A DNA stretch of 64,000 nt from Spirosoma agri (GCF_010747415.1 NZ_JAAGNZ010000004.1:62001-126000); one strand, 5' to 3'; numbered from the stretch's first letter, positions 44,137-54,271 are shown. The notes: generated from the sequence alone by a model not told the origin. Made by a program: numbers and translations.

Positions 44137-45105
44137 ATGCAATATGGTATGTGCTTCGACGGCAGCGTCGTCCGGGGATGGGGTGACGATGGGCGCTGGC
44201 TCCATTTTTCCAACACCTGGGCCACGGGTCATAAAGACCAGATGGAGCGCAACTACCTCCGGGGCCGTGAGATGGGCCTTACCTTTTTCCGCGATACGGT
44301 GCTCTGGAACGAAGCGAAGCGGTGCCCCGATTACGCCTGGCTAGACCGCTTGCAGGCCATCAGCAACGGTCAGGTTGAGTTGGCCCTGAATCACTACGGC
44401 TTACCCGAGTGGATCGATGAGTCCATGTTTTGGGGCGGGCAGGCCGCCGAAGCCATGTACGAGCAGGCTTACCAGATTGCTCATCGCTACAGGGGGGCTT
44501 TTCGCAGTTACAACATCGGGGTAGAACTGGGCATCTGGACCGACTGGATTGCGGCTCCCAACAACCGCCAATGGCCTTTCGGGGGCCGGTCCTGGTGGGA
44601 GGTCTACCAACAGACCAGTGCCATCACTATCGCCATCGCGAAGGGACTCAAAGCCGCAGACCCCGCCTGCTTAACGGCCATGAGCGAACCCTGGGGCTGG
44701 GGCGACATGCCCTACCCTGATCAGGCCCGGCCCTTTGCTACGGTATTAGGGCAGGTGGATGAGGTAGCCCGGCAAAACGATTGTCATACCTGGGAGCATG
44801 GCCACAGGGAGCTGCTGGACATCGTCGGCTTGAACATCTATTTCGAGAATGACATCGCCAACATGCTCCGGGCGGCCCGACAGCTGTTTCCGGATAAGAA
44901 GATTGTGGTGGCGGAAACGGCCAACATCTATCGCCCCGACTGCCACCCTCCAGCCCTGTGGTGGGCCAAATTTGAGGCTTTACACGAAGCGAATCTGGAA
45001 GTAAGCTGGAATCCAGGGTTTCCCATGCTAACGCATGAACTGGGGGAAGCGATGGCGGGAAATTTGCTCGATGCCGACGGCACTCAACACTGGCGGAGAC
45101 CGTAG
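44137..45105 (+). CDS. Glycoside hydrolase-like TIM-barrel protein
   Basis: A 322-residue protein with features of GH-A clan glycosidases. NIGVELGIW carries the putative acid/base Glu after strand 4 (about residue 132), and VAETANIY the putative nucleophile Glu (about 263). In between are MSEPWGWGDMP and DIVGLNIYFEND. It resembles parts of family 1 glycosidases but is shorter than a typical GH1 (about 450 residues). No signal peptide is seen, so it is probably cytoplasmic. ATG 44137 is chosen since strand 1 (YGMCFDG) begins just after it; an in-frame GTG at 44098 would add 13 residues. Substrate unknown. Confidence 0.72.
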   Translation: MQYGMCFDGSVVRGWGDDGRWLHFSNTWATGHKDQMERNYLRGREMGLTFFRDTVLWNEAKRCPDYAWLDRLQAISNGQVELALNHYGLPEWIDESMFWGGQAAEAMYEQAYQIAHRYRGAFRSYNIGVELGIWTDWIAAPNNRQWPFGGRSWWEVYQQTSAITIAIAKGLKAADPACLTAMSEPWGWGDMPYPDQARPFATVLGQVDEVARQNDCHTWEHGHRELLDIVGLNIYFENDIANMLRAARQLFPDKKIVVAETANIYRPDCHPPALWWAKFEALHEANLEVSWNPGFPMLTHELGEAMAGNLLDADGTQHWRRP

Positions 45106-45286
45106 TACATTGGCCCTATCAGATCAGTTCGTAGGACAGTAGACCCCAGCCTTGCCGAGGTCTTGACCATTGACAACGCTGGAGGTTCCGGAAATGAACG
45201 TGTTTATGGCAGTCGTTTGACAACCATCATTGCTGAATGAGATCCGCTTCTTATCTGTTACCACCGGGAGTTGGCGTTTTCTTCAC

Positions 45287-46726
45287 TTAGTACCAGCCGC
45301 CCCCCAACGCACGGTATAAATCGGTGATTGCCAGGAACTGAGCCTGTTTGGTACTGATAAGGGCTAGCTCGGCTTCCAGCACGCTGCGCTGAGCGGTGAT
45401 AACTTCCAGATAGGACGCATAGCCGCTGGCAAACAGATCGTTTGACGTCGTGACAGCCGTTTGCAGAACAGCTACCTCCTGCGCCTGTAACTCAGCAACG
45501 CTACGGTAATTTTCTACCCCTCGCAAACTGGTGGTCACCTCACTGAAGCCCGTTAAAATTGTTTGCTGATATCGATACAGGGATTCCCGGCTCTGCGCCA
45601 CCGACTGCCGATAGTTGGCTTTAACGAAACGCCGATTCAGAACCGGAGCCGACAACCCACTCAGCAGTCCCGCAGCAATTGAGCCGGGATTGAACAGGGT
45701 CGCTGTGCGGAATGCGTTCAGCCCCAAGTAAGCCGTCAGGTTCAGGCTTGGCAGAAATTCGGCTCTCGCTACGTCTACATCCACGTTAAACGCCTGAAGG
45801 TCAAGCTCAGCCTGCTGAATATCGGGTCGACGAACCAGCATCTGGGCGGGGATACCCGTAAGGACCTGGCCCGGCAGTTCGCGATCCTGTAAAGAACTGC
45901 CCCGGGCGATCGGCTGAGGATAGCGGCCCAGCAGTCGGTTCAGTTGATTCTCATTCTCAACGATTTGCTGGCGAACCTGACCCTGTCGGCTTCGGGTATT
46001 GAGGAGTTGGGCCGAAAACTGCTGAACAGCCAGCTCCGTTACCCGGCCCGCTTCTTTCTGGATACGCACCAGCCCAAGGGCGTTCTGTTGATAATTGATG
46101 TTTTTCTGAATGATTTCCAGTTCGCCATCCAGCGCCAGCAACTGGTAGTAATAGTGTGCCACTTCGGCAACCATGGCCGTAATGACGGCATGTCGGCCCT
46201 TCTCTGACGACAGAAACCGTAGGTAAGCCGCTTTTCGCCGATTACGAAGTTTGCCCCAGATATCGATTTCCCAGGTGCTGCGAGCCCCCAAGAAGTAGTC
46301 CGGCGTAGGGTTCGGGATGACCAGGTTCCCCCGAATGTTATCGGACAGATTCGTATCGAAATTCCCCACGCCATTCAGTGTATTCTGACCGTAGCGATCG
46401 ACCCCTGCTGACGCCACGGCATTTACCTGCGGAGCCAGAAAACCACGGCTGTAATCGAAAGAGGCCCGTGCGGCCTCGATACGCTGGGTGGCGATCCGTA
46501 AGTCCAGATTGCCACCCAAAGCGGTATCGATGAGCTGTACCAGATGGGGATCAGCGAAAAAAGTTCGCCAGTTCTGACTGGCAATGCCGAGCGTATCGGA
46601 CCGACCGGCGAAGGAAACGGGCATCGGGCGGGCCGATGGATGGAGCAGCGGTTTGGGCAACTGACAACTACTCAGCAAACCGGCAGCCAGCAGAAAACAA
46701 CAACTGTAACGAATTGACTTAGTCAT
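45287..46726 (-). CDS. Outer-membrane efflux lipoprotein (TolC/OprM/NodT family)
   Basis: A 479-residue outer-membrane channel subunit. The signal ends in a lipobox (LLSSCQ, Cys about residue 20). Two outer membrane efflux repeats follow, with TPDYFLGARSTWEIDIWGKLRNRRKAAYLRF in the first and PDIQQAELDLQAFNVDVDVARAEFLPSLNLTAYLG in the second. ATG 46726 overlaps the RND gene's end by 8 bp, so it is translationally coupled; longer starts overlapping RND are rejected. It is the last gene of a tripartite efflux operon (adaptor, RND pump, channel). Confidence 0.95.
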   Translation of the reverse strand: MTKSIRYSCCFLLAAGLLSSCQLPKPLLHPSARPMPVSFAGRSDTLGIASQNWRTFFADPHLVQLIDTALGGNLDLRIATQRIEAARASFDYSRGFLAPQVNAVASAGVDRYGQNTLNGVGNFDTNLSDNIRGNLVIPNPTPDYFLGARSTWEIDIWGKLRNRRKAAYLRFLSSEKGRHAVITAMVAEVAHYYYQLLALDGELEIIQKNINYQQNALGLVRIQKEAGRVTELAVQQFSAQLLNTRSRQGQVRQQIVENENQLNRLLGRYPQPIARGSSLQDRELPGQVLTGIPAQMLVRRPDIQQAELDLQAFNVDVDVARAEFLPSLNLTAYLGLNAFRTATLFNPGSIAAGLLSGLSAPVLNRRFVKANYRQSVAQSRESLYRYQQTILTGFSEVTTSLRGVENYRSVAELQAQEVAVLQTAVTTSNDLFASGYASYLEVITAQRSVLEAELALISTKQAQFLAITDLYRALGGGWY

Positions 46727-49700
46727 GAATAACGGAACCATTGACGTGCGGTTGGGTGGATAAACGAACCGACGTCTTGTCGGCCTTCTGAACAGGATTG
46801 TTACGCTGATCATCGATGGGCTTGGAACCAAACCGCTCGGCGAGTTTGGCGAAGAAGACGTATAGACCCGGCACGATGATGAGACCGAATAACGTACCGG
46901 TGAACATACCGCCAGCCGCTGCCGTACCAATAGACCGGTTGCCCAGCGCGCCCGCTCCCGACGCCATACAGAGCGGAATGAGTCCGGCGATAAAAGCAAA
47001 GGAAGTCATCAGAATCGGACGCAACCGCGAAACGGCCCCCTCGATTGCCGCGTCCAGAATTGACAGCCCTTCACGCTGACGCTGGCTGGCAAATTCGACG
47101 ATCAGAATAGCGTTTTTACCCAGCAAGCCAATGAGCATGACCAGGGCCACCTGCGCGTAGATGTTGTTTTGTAACCCCATCACTTGCAGGAAGAAAAAGG
47201 AGCCAAATATGCCGGTGGGTAGTGATAACAGAACCGATAACGGTAGAAATACGCTCTCGTACTGCGCCATCAGCAATATGTAGACGAACACCAAGCAGAT
47301 CGCGAAAATATAAAGCGCCTGATTACCTGACTCCACCTCTTCCCGCGACATACCGGACCACTCGTAGGCGTATCCTTTGGGTAATGTACTGGCCGCTACT
47401 TCCTGAACCGCCCGGATCGCATCACCGCTGCTGTAGCCGGGCGACGCATCGCCGTTGATCATCGCGGAGGTGTACATGTTGTAGCGGGTAATCTGCTCGG
47501 GACCATACACGCGTTCCAGCCGGACGAAGTTGGAATAAGGTACCATTTCGCCCTGATCGTTCTTGACGCGCATGTTCAGCACATCTTCGGGTTTGGTCCG
47601 GTAGCTGGGCGCGGCCTGTACCATCACCTTGTACATTTGGCCGAACCGGATGAAATTGGATGCGTAATAGCTTCCCATCATCGTTTGCAGCGTGCTCATG
47701 GCATTATCAATCGATACCCCTTTCTGAGACGCTTTCTCCTGATCGACGTGCAATAGATACTGAGGAAAACTGGGGTCAAAACTGGTAAAGGCATCGCTGA
47801 TCTCAGGGCGTTTTTTCAGCGCAGCAATAAATTTCTGGGCTACGTCAGCTGTCTTCGTCAGATCGCCACTGCGCCCCCGATCCAGCATACGCAGTTCAAA
47901 GCCACTCGAATTCCCGAAACCGGGTACCGTGGGCGGGGGGAAGAATTGAATCGTTGCGTCGGTAATGTTTTTGGTCTTTTCCTCCAGGGTGGCAATTAGC
48001 TCGCGCATCGATACCGTTCGCTCGTCCCAGTGCTTGAGGTTGATCATCCCCATACCGTAAGAGGCTCCGGCACCATCGGTCATCAAACTGAATCCGGCCA
48101 ATGTCGATACGTTTTCGACCGATTCCTGTTCCGAGGCAATCGCTTCGATGGCGTCCAGCACTTTCTCCGTCCGGTCGACGGTAGCACCGACGGGGGTTGT
48201 AACGTTAACGTAGATCATGCCCTGATCCTCGGTGGGAATAAATCCGCCCGGTAAGATCGTGCTGATACCCCATGTAGCCAGAATAAACAGCCCCAATATG
48301 CCCCACGTGATGACGCTCCGGTTCGCGACCCGGCGTAATAATCCCTGATATTTACTCGCCAGCGATTCGTAGCCCCGGTTGAAACGGGCAAAAAAGCGAC
48401 CCATAAACCCAGTTTGCTCACCGTGTACGGGCCGGAGTAAAATGGCGCATAACGCGGGAGTAAGCGTCAGCGCGTTTACGCCGGAAATGACAATAGCGAT
48501 TGCCAGGGTCAGAGAAAACTGCCGGTAGAAAATGCCCACCGGTCCCGTCATGAATGCCACGGGTACGAACACCGCTGACATAACCAGGGTAATGCCCACG
48601 ATCGCTCCGGAAATCTCGCCCATTGCGGCAAACGTAGCGGCTCGGGGTGTCAATGGCTCAGACCCACCACTGGATTCTTCCATTTTAGCGTGAACAGCCT
48701 CCACGACCACAATCGCGTTATCGACAACGATACCAATGGCCAGCACCAGCGCAAACAGCGTCAGCAGGTTAATGGAAAAGCCGATCGAACTCATAAAGGC
48801 AAACGTACCAACCAGGGCCACCGGAACGGCCAGCGCACAGATCAGCGTAGAACGCCAGTCCTGCAAAAACAGGAAAACAATGATGAACACCAGCACGAAA
48901 GCTTCGATCAGCGTGCGAACTACCTCGTGAATGGATGCGTCCAGAAAGCGCGATACATCGTAGGCATAGTTGTAGGTCATGCCCGATGGAAAGGAGCTTT
49001 CTTTTAGCTCAGCCATGCGCGTTTTGACATTGGCAATAACGTCACTGGCGTTGGAACCGGGACGCTGTTTGAGCATGATGGCCGCCGATGGCCGCCCGTC
49101 ATTTTTGGACAATACCCCGTAATCCAGCGAACCGAACTCGACCTCAGCTATGTCTTTCAGCCGGAGCGGTGAACCGTCCGGATTGGTCCGTAGAATGAGG
49201 TTTTCGTACTGAGTGGGTTCGAAAAATTTACCGGTATAGCGGAGAACGTACTGGAGGGTCTGGGGAGCCTGATCGGCACTTTCACCCGCTTTACCGGGGG
49301 CGGCTTCTACGTTCTGCTTGCGAATACCCGCAATCACTTCGTCGGGCGATATGTCGTACGCCGTCATCCGGTCGGGCTTGAGCCACACCCGCATCGAATA
49401 ATCTCGGTTGCCCATGATGGCGGCAAACCCCACACCATCGATCCGCTTCAGTTCGGCGAGTACGTTGATGTCGGCGAAGTTGTAAATGAACTTCTCATCG
49501 ACCTTTGGATCGTTACTGACGATGTTAAGGTACAGCAGCATACTATTCACCTCTTTTTCGGTCACGACCCCCGCTTTGATCACCTCCTCGGGTAGTTCGT
49601 CCATAACGGTCGTCACGCGGTTCTGCACGTTGACGGCCGCCAGATCGGGGTCAGTACCGACCTGAAAAAAGATTGTGATGAGTGTAGACCCGTCATTCCC

Positions 49701-49946
49701 CGAAATGGAGGTCATGTAGGTCATGTTAGGTACTCCATTGATGGCGCGCTCGAGGGGAGTGGCCACGGCTTTGACGCAGACATCGGCACTGGCACCGGTG
49801 TATTTGGTCGTCACCGTCACCGACGGAGGCACAATATCAGGAAACTGCGTAACGGGCAGACCCGTCAGGGCCAGTACCCCCAGCAGCACAATAACCAGGG
49901 AGATGGCCGTGGAGAGCAAGGGCCTTTTTACGAACGTATTGAACAT
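46719..49946 (-). CDS. RND efflux pump, inner-membrane permease (HAE1/AcrB type)
   Basis: A 1075-residue, 12-helix proton-driven exporter. The first helix starts KRPLLSTAISLVIVLLGVLAL, with two large periplasmic loops as usual. The proton-relay region reads LAIGIVVDNAIVVVE (about residues 396-410): the VVDN motif keeps one Asp where AcrB has two adjacent Asp residues, so the relay may be slightly altered. The size and architecture match hydrophobe/amphiphile exporters, not the metal-pump CzcA type. It is the second gene of an operon whose promoter region carries three 11-bp repeats, the putative response-regulator site. Confidence 0.96.
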   Translation of the reverse strand: MFNTFVKRPLLSTAISLVIVLLGVLALTGLPVTQFPDIVPPSVTVTTKYTGASADVCVKAVATPLERAINGVPNMTYMTSISGNDGSTLITIFFQVGTDPDLAAVNVQNRVTTVMDELPEEVIKAGVVTEKEVNSMLLYLNIVSNDPKVDEKFIYNFADINVLAELKRIDGVGFAAIMGNRDYSMRVWLKPDRMTAYDISPDEVIAGIRKQNVEAAPGKAGESADQAPQTLQYVLRYTGKFFEPTQYENLILRTNPDGSPLRLKDIAEVEFGSLDYGVLSKNDGRPSAAIMLKQRPGSNASDVIANVKTRMAELKESSFPSGMTYNYAYDVSRFLDASIHEVVRTLIEAFVLVFIIVFLFLQDWRSTLICALAVPVALVGTFAFMSSIGFSINLLTLFALVLAIGIVVDNAIVVVEAVHAKMEESSGGSEPLTPRAATFAAMGEISGAIVGITLVMSAVFVPVAFMTGPVGIFYRQFSLTLAIAIVISGVNALTLTPALCAILLRPVHGEQTGFMGRFFARFNRGYESLASKYQGLLRRVANRSVITWGILGLFILATWGISTILPGGFIPTEDQGMIYVNVTTPVGATVDRTEKVLDAIEAIASEQESVENVSTLAGFSLMTDGAGASYGMGMINLKHWDERTVSMRELIATLEEKTKNITDATIQFFPPPTVPGFGNSSGFELRMLDRGRSGDLTKTADVAQKFIAALKKRPEISDAFTSFDPSFPQYLLHVDQEKASQKGVSIDNAMSTLQTMMGSYYASNFIRFGQMYKVMVQAAPSYRTKPEDVLNMRVKNDQGEMVPYSNFVRLERVYGPEQITRYNMYTSAMINGDASPGYSSGDAIRAVQEVAASTLPKGYAYEWSGMSREEVESGNQALYIFAICLVFVYILLMAQYESVFLPLSVLLSLPTGIFGSFFFLQVMGLQNNIYAQVALVMLIGLLGKNAILIVEFASQRQREGLSILDAAIEGAVSRLRPILMTSFAFIAGLIPLCMASGAGALGNRSIGTAAAGGMFTGTLFGLIIVPGLYVFFAKLAERFGSKPIDDQRNNPVQKADKTSVRLSTQPHVNGSVIHD

Positions 49947-50002
49947 GAGTCAGTTAGTTTCGAAATGAGTTGAGGTCAGTCTAGCCCCAAACGATACACT
50001 CA

Positions 50003-51139
50003 CTACCGCGCAGCCGCGTATAAGGCCTGTAAGCTTTTGGCAGGCAGCGGCTTAGGTACGATACTCATGCCATCCTTGAGGCTCTGAATACCCTCAAAAA
50101 CGATGCGATCGCCCGGCTTGAGCCCAGACTGGACGATGTAAAACTGATCGACCCGGCTGCGGGGCACAAAACTTCGGCTACTGACTTTATTTTGGGCGTC
50201 AACGACGTACACAAAGTTTTTGTCCTGCACCTCGAAGACGGCTTTCTGCGGCACCAGCACGGCATCGTCCACATCGGTAGATACGCGAATTTTACCGGTC
50301 GATCCGTGCCGGAGCAGGCGTTTTGGATTGGGGAACGTAGCCCGGAAGGCAATCGTACCTGAGTTGTCCTCAAATTCGGTTTCGGTGGTTTCGATTTTGC
50401 CCTTGAGCGGATAAGCGGTATCATCGGCCAGAAGCAGATCGACCTCCCGAACCGTTGTTTTGTCGGGATCAAGCCGTTTTTTGATGAAGGATAAATACTC
50501 TTTTTCGGATACGTTGAAGTAGGCATACATCTGCCGAAGATCGGAGATGGATGTCAGCAGCGCCCCTTCTTCAATCAAACTACCCTGCTTAAACGGTATC
50601 CGGTTGATAACGCCGTCGAAGGGTGCCCGTATGCTGGTTAAGGAGACATGGAACCGGGCTTTGGCCAGGGCGGATTTGGCAGCGTTGATCCCCGCCCGGG
50701 CAGTTGCCATTTTCGATCGGGCAAGCTTCAGCTCCGAGGGCGATATAACGTTTTTGTCCACCAGCAATTTTACCCGACCCATTTCGACCTCTGCGGACTC
50801 GGCCTGCGCGGTGGCACTTTGCAGATTAGACTGCGCCCGATCTACTTCCACCTGAAACTCGGTGGGGTTGAGCTGGAACAGCAGTTGTCCCTTATGCACC
50901 GGTTTTCCTTCATCGACCAGAATCTTATCTAAAAAACCAGCGACTCGGGCGCGGACCTCCACGTTCTGTACCGCTTCGAGGTTACTGGCATAATCCCGGT
51001 CGAGCGTGGCGTCCTGTTGTATCAGTTGAATAACTGGAAGCGTCGGTGCGGTAGCCTCCTGTTTTTTTTCACTTTTCGCCGAGCAGGATGCCAGTATGGT
51101 ACCGATGAACAGGGCGGAGATGCTTAAGGTAGATTGCAT
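50003..51139 (-). CDS. RND efflux periplasmic adaptor (membrane fusion protein)
   Basis: A 378-residue lipoprotein. The signal ends in the lipobox LASC (Cys about residue 19). The biotinyl-lipoyl-like part is VEVRARVAGFLDKILVDEGKPVHKGQLLFQLN, followed by a helical hairpin (about residues 95-160), the return lipoyl half (IRAPFDGVINRIPFKQGSLIEEGALL) and the beta-barrel domains. It links the RND pump to the outer-membrane channel. It is first in the operon and sits 61 bp after the regulatory repeats. A 56-bp gap separates it from the pump gene. Confidence 0.95.
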   Translation of the reverse strand: MQSTLSISALFIGTILASCSAKSEKKQEATAPTLPVIQLIQQDATLDRDYASNLEAVQNVEVRARVAGFLDKILVDEGKPVHKGQLLFQLNPTEFQVEVDRAQSNLQSATAQAESAEVEMGRVKLLVDKNVISPSELKLARSKMATARAGINAAKSALAKARFHVSLTSIRAPFDGVINRIPFKQGSLIEEGALLTSISDLRQMYAYFNVSEKEYLSFIKKRLDPDKTTVREVDLLLADDTAYPLKGKIETTETEFEDNSGTIAFRATFPNPKRLLRHGSTGKIRVSTDVDDAVLVPQKAVFEVQDKNFVYVVDAQNKVSSRSFVPRSRVDQFYIVQSGLKPGDRIVFEGIQSLKDGMSIVPKPLPAKSLQALYAAAR

Positions 51140-51199
51140 AGAAAATGCGGATACGCCTGATAATACCGTCGCAAATAGGCTAACATCGTTTAAGGGCAG

Positions 51200-51227
51200 C
51201 TTAGAAATTTCTTAGAATTTGCTTAGA
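51200..51227 (-). promoter_or_regulatory. Three 11-bp direct repeats upstream of the RND operon
   Basis: CTTAGA starts at 51200, 51211 and 51222 on the plus strand, exactly 11 bp apart, in units CTTAGAAATTT, CTTAGAATTTG and CTTAGAAACGG. The sites lie 61-88 bp upstream of the adaptor start codon. This is the direct-repeat register of OmpR/PhoB-family regulators, which bind two or more same-face half-sites. On the minus strand a TTTGC follows 24 bp from the array, a plausible -7 core. Confidence 0.75.
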
Positions 51228-51368
51228 AACGGGGAGTCTGAACGGGGTCGACTGGCCAAAACACAAAAACGACCGCTGGCGATCCACGTTGAGCGGACTA
51301 AAAAACCGCTACCAGGAATCAGGCCCCGGTAGCGGTAAGATGACGTATCAACTATGAAAAAAAGGCAC

Positions 51369-53084
51369 TTACTGATCAGTTGCTTCCGGGTCGGGAGCGG
51401 CAATTTTAGCTAAATCCTTGTTGGCGGGGAATAAGGCCAACCCCTTTGTCAGCCATTCATTTCGGGCCTTTTCGTCTTTCGTAACCAGCTCGTTGTACGA
51501 AATCAAATACTTGAAGGCCAGCACCAAGTCTTTTTTATACCGATTCCGTTCGTCCTCTTTGTCGGCTGTCATCGTGATGAACTGCTCGAAAAAGGGCTTG
51601 GCTTTCCCGTTTCGAACGGCGGCTTCCGGCGTATACGCGTAGTAGTTGGCTTTGGCCCGGTAGAGGACCGTTGGTGCATAATCGGGCGACGCTTTCTGAG
51701 CCAGCGCCAGTGCCGAGTCCGCCATGGCGAAGCGTGTCGTATCACGAATTAGCTTACCAAGGCTATCGCGCTGAAAACCAAGCGTATAATTACTCATGCC
51801 ATACCGAAACAAGTCCTGAACGTCAGCCTTGAAACCATGTTTGGCCGCCGAATCAAGCGCGGCTACCGCTTCGGGATGTTTCTTGGCCCGGTAGTAATAT
51901 TTGGCGATGTCGCTGTACAGATTCTCCGTGGTATCGAAGGGTGCCGCCTTGGCGAGATTCATAATGCCCAACGAATCGTTGATGGCTTTCAGCGAATCAC
52001 TGCCAGGATTTTCAATGCCCAGATACGCATTGCCCAGGTATCTGTAATCATCATACATGACCTTATCGGGCGCTTTTTCCATGAACGTAGTCAGGTTCTG
52101 GATGGCTTTCTGCGGTTGCTTCAGGGCCGAATAAGACCAGCCTTCGATCCGGTATACGATTGGGTTTTGCGCCAGCACAGCACGGTTGCTGTCGATCAGG
52201 TTGACGGCCCGCTGATAATCCTTCGCCAGAAAATGAAATTGAGCCTGTCGAAGCAGTGTCTCCTGCCGTTTATCTTTCGACACGTTCACGTACTGGTCAA
52301 TGTAGCTGGCGGCATCTTTGTAGCGGTTCACCAGAAAATACAACTCGGCCAGCTGGTTGTAGGCCGGTGCGTAGGTTTGATTGGCGTCAATGGCTTTTTT
52401 GTAATTCTCCACGGCCAGATTCAGGTTACGCCCCTGCCAGTAGATATCGCCGATCCGCTGGTAGACCCGCGACGGATTCATGCCTAATTCGATCGCACTT
52501 TCGTAGCGGGAAACCGCCGTACCAGCGTCTTTATTCAGGTAATGCGCATCGCCCAGCGTCAGCTGGATAGCGGGATTTTTCTTGTCGCGATCGGCCGCCC
52601 GGTTCAGATAATCGATGGCTTTCGCGGCATTGACTACCTTTGGATAGATCGGCTTGATCGAGCCATTGCCGGGGGTTAGGTAGCCGGTATACGCTTCGCC
52701 GATCCGAAAAAGAATCTCTGCATTTTTACCCTTACTCCTGTCAACAACCTCCGTTAGTTTAGGATCGGCATTTGCCATATCGTTTTTGACCAGATACGTG
52801 ATGGCTAAACCGGTTTGGTTCAGTGGAACCCGCTTCTCATCCATTGGGATGCCTTTCTCGAACCAAATGCGGGCCGAGTCGGGATGACCACTACGAAGAT
52901 AGCCGTAGCCCGCATCGAAATAGGTTTGTAGGGAAGGGTTTTGCTGGGCGTTCTGACGTAATATAGTCTTGGCTTCATCGAATCGTCCAAGGTTCGTCAG
53001 GGTATTGGCATCGGGCGTAGGTGTCTGCGCTAACGCATTAACGGCCAGTCCAGAAAGAAAGATTACTGTGAGTTGAGTATTCAT
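51369..53084 (-). CDS. Tetratricopeptide-repeat protein, exported
   Basis: A 571-residue protein. A signal peptide is in MNTQLTVIFLSGLAVNALAQ, which fixes ATG 53084 as the start; a frame to 53117 adds 11 residues that are not needed. The rest is a series of 34-residue helical repeats with the TPR pattern, for example TYAPAYNQLAELYFLVNRYK, NPAIQLTLGDAHYLNKDAGT and PSRVYQRIGDIYWQGRNLNL. TPR arrays are protein-binding scaffolds; here it acts in the periplasm or at the outer membrane. Its own promoter has the 11-bp repeats, so it probably belongs to the same regulon as the efflux operon. The binding partner is unknown. Confidence 0.9.
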   Translation of the reverse strand: MNTQLTVIFLSGLAVNALAQTPTPDANTLTNLGRFDEAKTILRQNAQQNPSLQTYFDAGYGYLRSGHPDSARIWFEKGIPMDEKRVPLNQTGLAITYLVKNDMANADPKLTEVVDRSKGKNAEILFRIGEAYTGYLTPGNGSIKPIYPKVVNAAKAIDYLNRAADRDKKNPAIQLTLGDAHYLNKDAGTAVSRYESAIELGMNPSRVYQRIGDIYWQGRNLNLAVENYKKAIDANQTYAPAYNQLAELYFLVNRYKDAASYIDQYVNVSKDKRQETLLRQAQFHFLAKDYQRAVNLIDSNRAVLAQNPIVYRIEGWSYSALKQPQKAIQNLTTFMEKAPDKVMYDDYRYLGNAYLGIENPGSDSLKAINDSLGIMNLAKAAPFDTTENLYSDIAKYYYRAKKHPEAVAALDSAAKHGFKADVQDLFRYGMSNYTLGFQRDSLGKLIRDTTRFAMADSALALAQKASPDYAPTVLYRAKANYYAYTPEAAVRNGKAKPFFEQFITMTADKEDERNRYKKDLVLAFKYLISYNELVTKDEKARNEWLTKGLALFPANKDLAKIAAPDPEATDQ

Positions 53085-53170
53085 GCTGTGTTTAGGTTTA
53101 GTTACCTCACCGGACAACCCAAGTTATCTGGGGAAGCATAGGCAAACTACAAGACAGACCTAAGAAGAAA

Positions 53171-53198
53171 CTTAACAATTGCTTAGAATTACCTTAGA
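53171..53198 (-). promoter_or_regulatory. Three 11-bp direct repeats upstream of the TPR gene
   Basis: Starts at 53171 (CTTAAC), 53182 and 53193 (both CTTAGA) are again exactly 11 bp apart and 87-114 bp upstream of the start codon. A minus-strand TTTG element lies 24 bp from the array, the same distance as at the RND operon. Confidence 0.72.
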
Positions 53199-53208
53199 GC
53201 GACAGCAT

Positions 53209-54120
53209 CTACAAAAACCAGAAACTGTCCCGGAGGTGAAAGTCAACCGAACCGAGGTAGGCATCTTTTGTAAAAACAGACGCCCGATAAATGCCCGGTT
53301 TAATCGTATTCTCCGGTTTGAAACTAACGGAAATACGATGGGGATTTTGGGCAAAATTCACGATCTGGGTGGCATGTACCGGAATGACCTCATTCTGGTC
53401 AGGCCGTGTAACTGTAGCAGTATGCAGGGCGGGCATCATTGGCTGCTGTTGCTCATCCGTTAGGCTCAAGTATACTTCCTGCGTTCCTTCCAGCGTTGAC
53501 ACAGCCGGTATAGTGAAGGAAATAGTCAGGGTAGTTGCCTTCTTCGCTTTAGCCGTCACTTTCTTGTTCGACTTTCTGACTTCTACCAGAAAGGCGTCAC
53601 CGTTGATGGCAGAATGGGGTACACTGGTCAGGGTTTGGGCGTCGGAATCGGTCGGTTGCCGTTCCGGTTGCTGTTTGCTGAGTTGTTCATTTGCCTGATT
53701 CTGCCACTTAATTTTATCGTGCATGGCCATCATTTGGTGTTCCAGACTATCGCGGACGACCGATAAGCGACTCAGTTGTTGGGTAAAAGCCCCGATGGCC
53801 TGGCTATAGCTGGCGTTCTGCCGACGCAACTCACCCACAGTTTGATCGCGCTGGTTTACCTGATCATGCACGTTAGCAATGCGCTTGTTCAGATAAGCCG
53901 TATCATCAGTCGCGGTCTCAAGCTGGCTCTTCAGATCGCGCAGATCGCCTTCCAGCTGGAGTTTCACGGATAACAGTGAGTCGGCCCGTTGTTCAGCCTG
54001 ATCATACCGGGTAGTTAACCGTTGATCGTTGATCCAGTAAAGGCCGACCGCCACACCCAATCCGGTCAGGGTAGCCAGCACCCAGGCCAGCGTTGACGAG
54101 TTATATTCCGTTGTTTTCAT
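53209..54120 (-). CDS. Membrane-anchored coiled-coil protein of unknown function
   Basis: A 303-residue protein. A single transmembrane segment lies near the N-terminus (LAWVLATLTGLGVAVGLYWI, about residues 10-29). A long coiled coil follows (about 35-145; RADSLLSVKLQLEGDLRDLK, LNKRIANVHDQVNQRDQTV), then a Gln/Ser linker and a C-terminal beta-rich domain (TTLTISFTIPAVSTLEGTQE; IKPGIYRASVFTKDAYLGSV). ATG 54120 (MKTTEYN) is preferred; ATGs at 54135 and 54126 are alternatives. It could span the periplasm as a structural or sensing protein. Its promoter carries the 11-bp repeats, shared with the divergent ClC gene. No family is recognised. Confidence 0.82.
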   Translation of the reverse strand: MKTTEYNSSTLAWVLATLTGLGVAVGLYWINDQRLTTRYDQAEQRADSLLSVKLQLEGDLRDLKSQLETATDDTAYLNKRIANVHDQVNQRDQTVGELRRQNASYSQAIGAFTQQLSRLSVVRDSLEHQMMAMHDKIKWQNQANEQLSKQQPERQPTDSDAQTLTSVPHSAINGDAFLVEVRKSNKKVTAKAKKATTLTISFTIPAVSTLEGTQEVYLSLTDEQQQPMMPALHTATVTRPDQNEVIPVHATQIVNFAQNPHRISVSFKPENTIKPGIYRASVFTKDAYLGSVDFHLRDSFWFL

Positions 54121-54175
54121 AGGCATGTAGCGCATTGAGGATGAAGCAAAGGTGGTTCTGACTGGTTATAAAGGC

Positions 54176-54203
54176 ATTAAAGACTACTTAGAATTTACTT
54201 AGA
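54176..54203 (-). promoter_or_regulatory. 11-bp direct repeats in the coiled-coil/ClC divergent promoter
   Basis: CTTAGA starts at 54187 and 54198, with a degenerate unit ATTAAA at 54176, in the same 11-bp register. They lie 56-83 bp upstream of the coiled-coil gene and 69 bp or more upstream of the divergent ClC gene, so either or both could be controlled. Confidence 0.65.
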
Positions 54204-54271
54204 CTTCTCTGTTGCGCCAATCATAAGTACCATCGCTGCGTTACCACTACAACGTCAATAACTTTCCTGGC

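Noticed and set aside
46727-46999. Longer start for the TolC-like gene
   Set aside because: The extension lies inside the RND gene on the same strand; the ATG at 46726 with an 8-bp overlap and a lipobox is the natural start.
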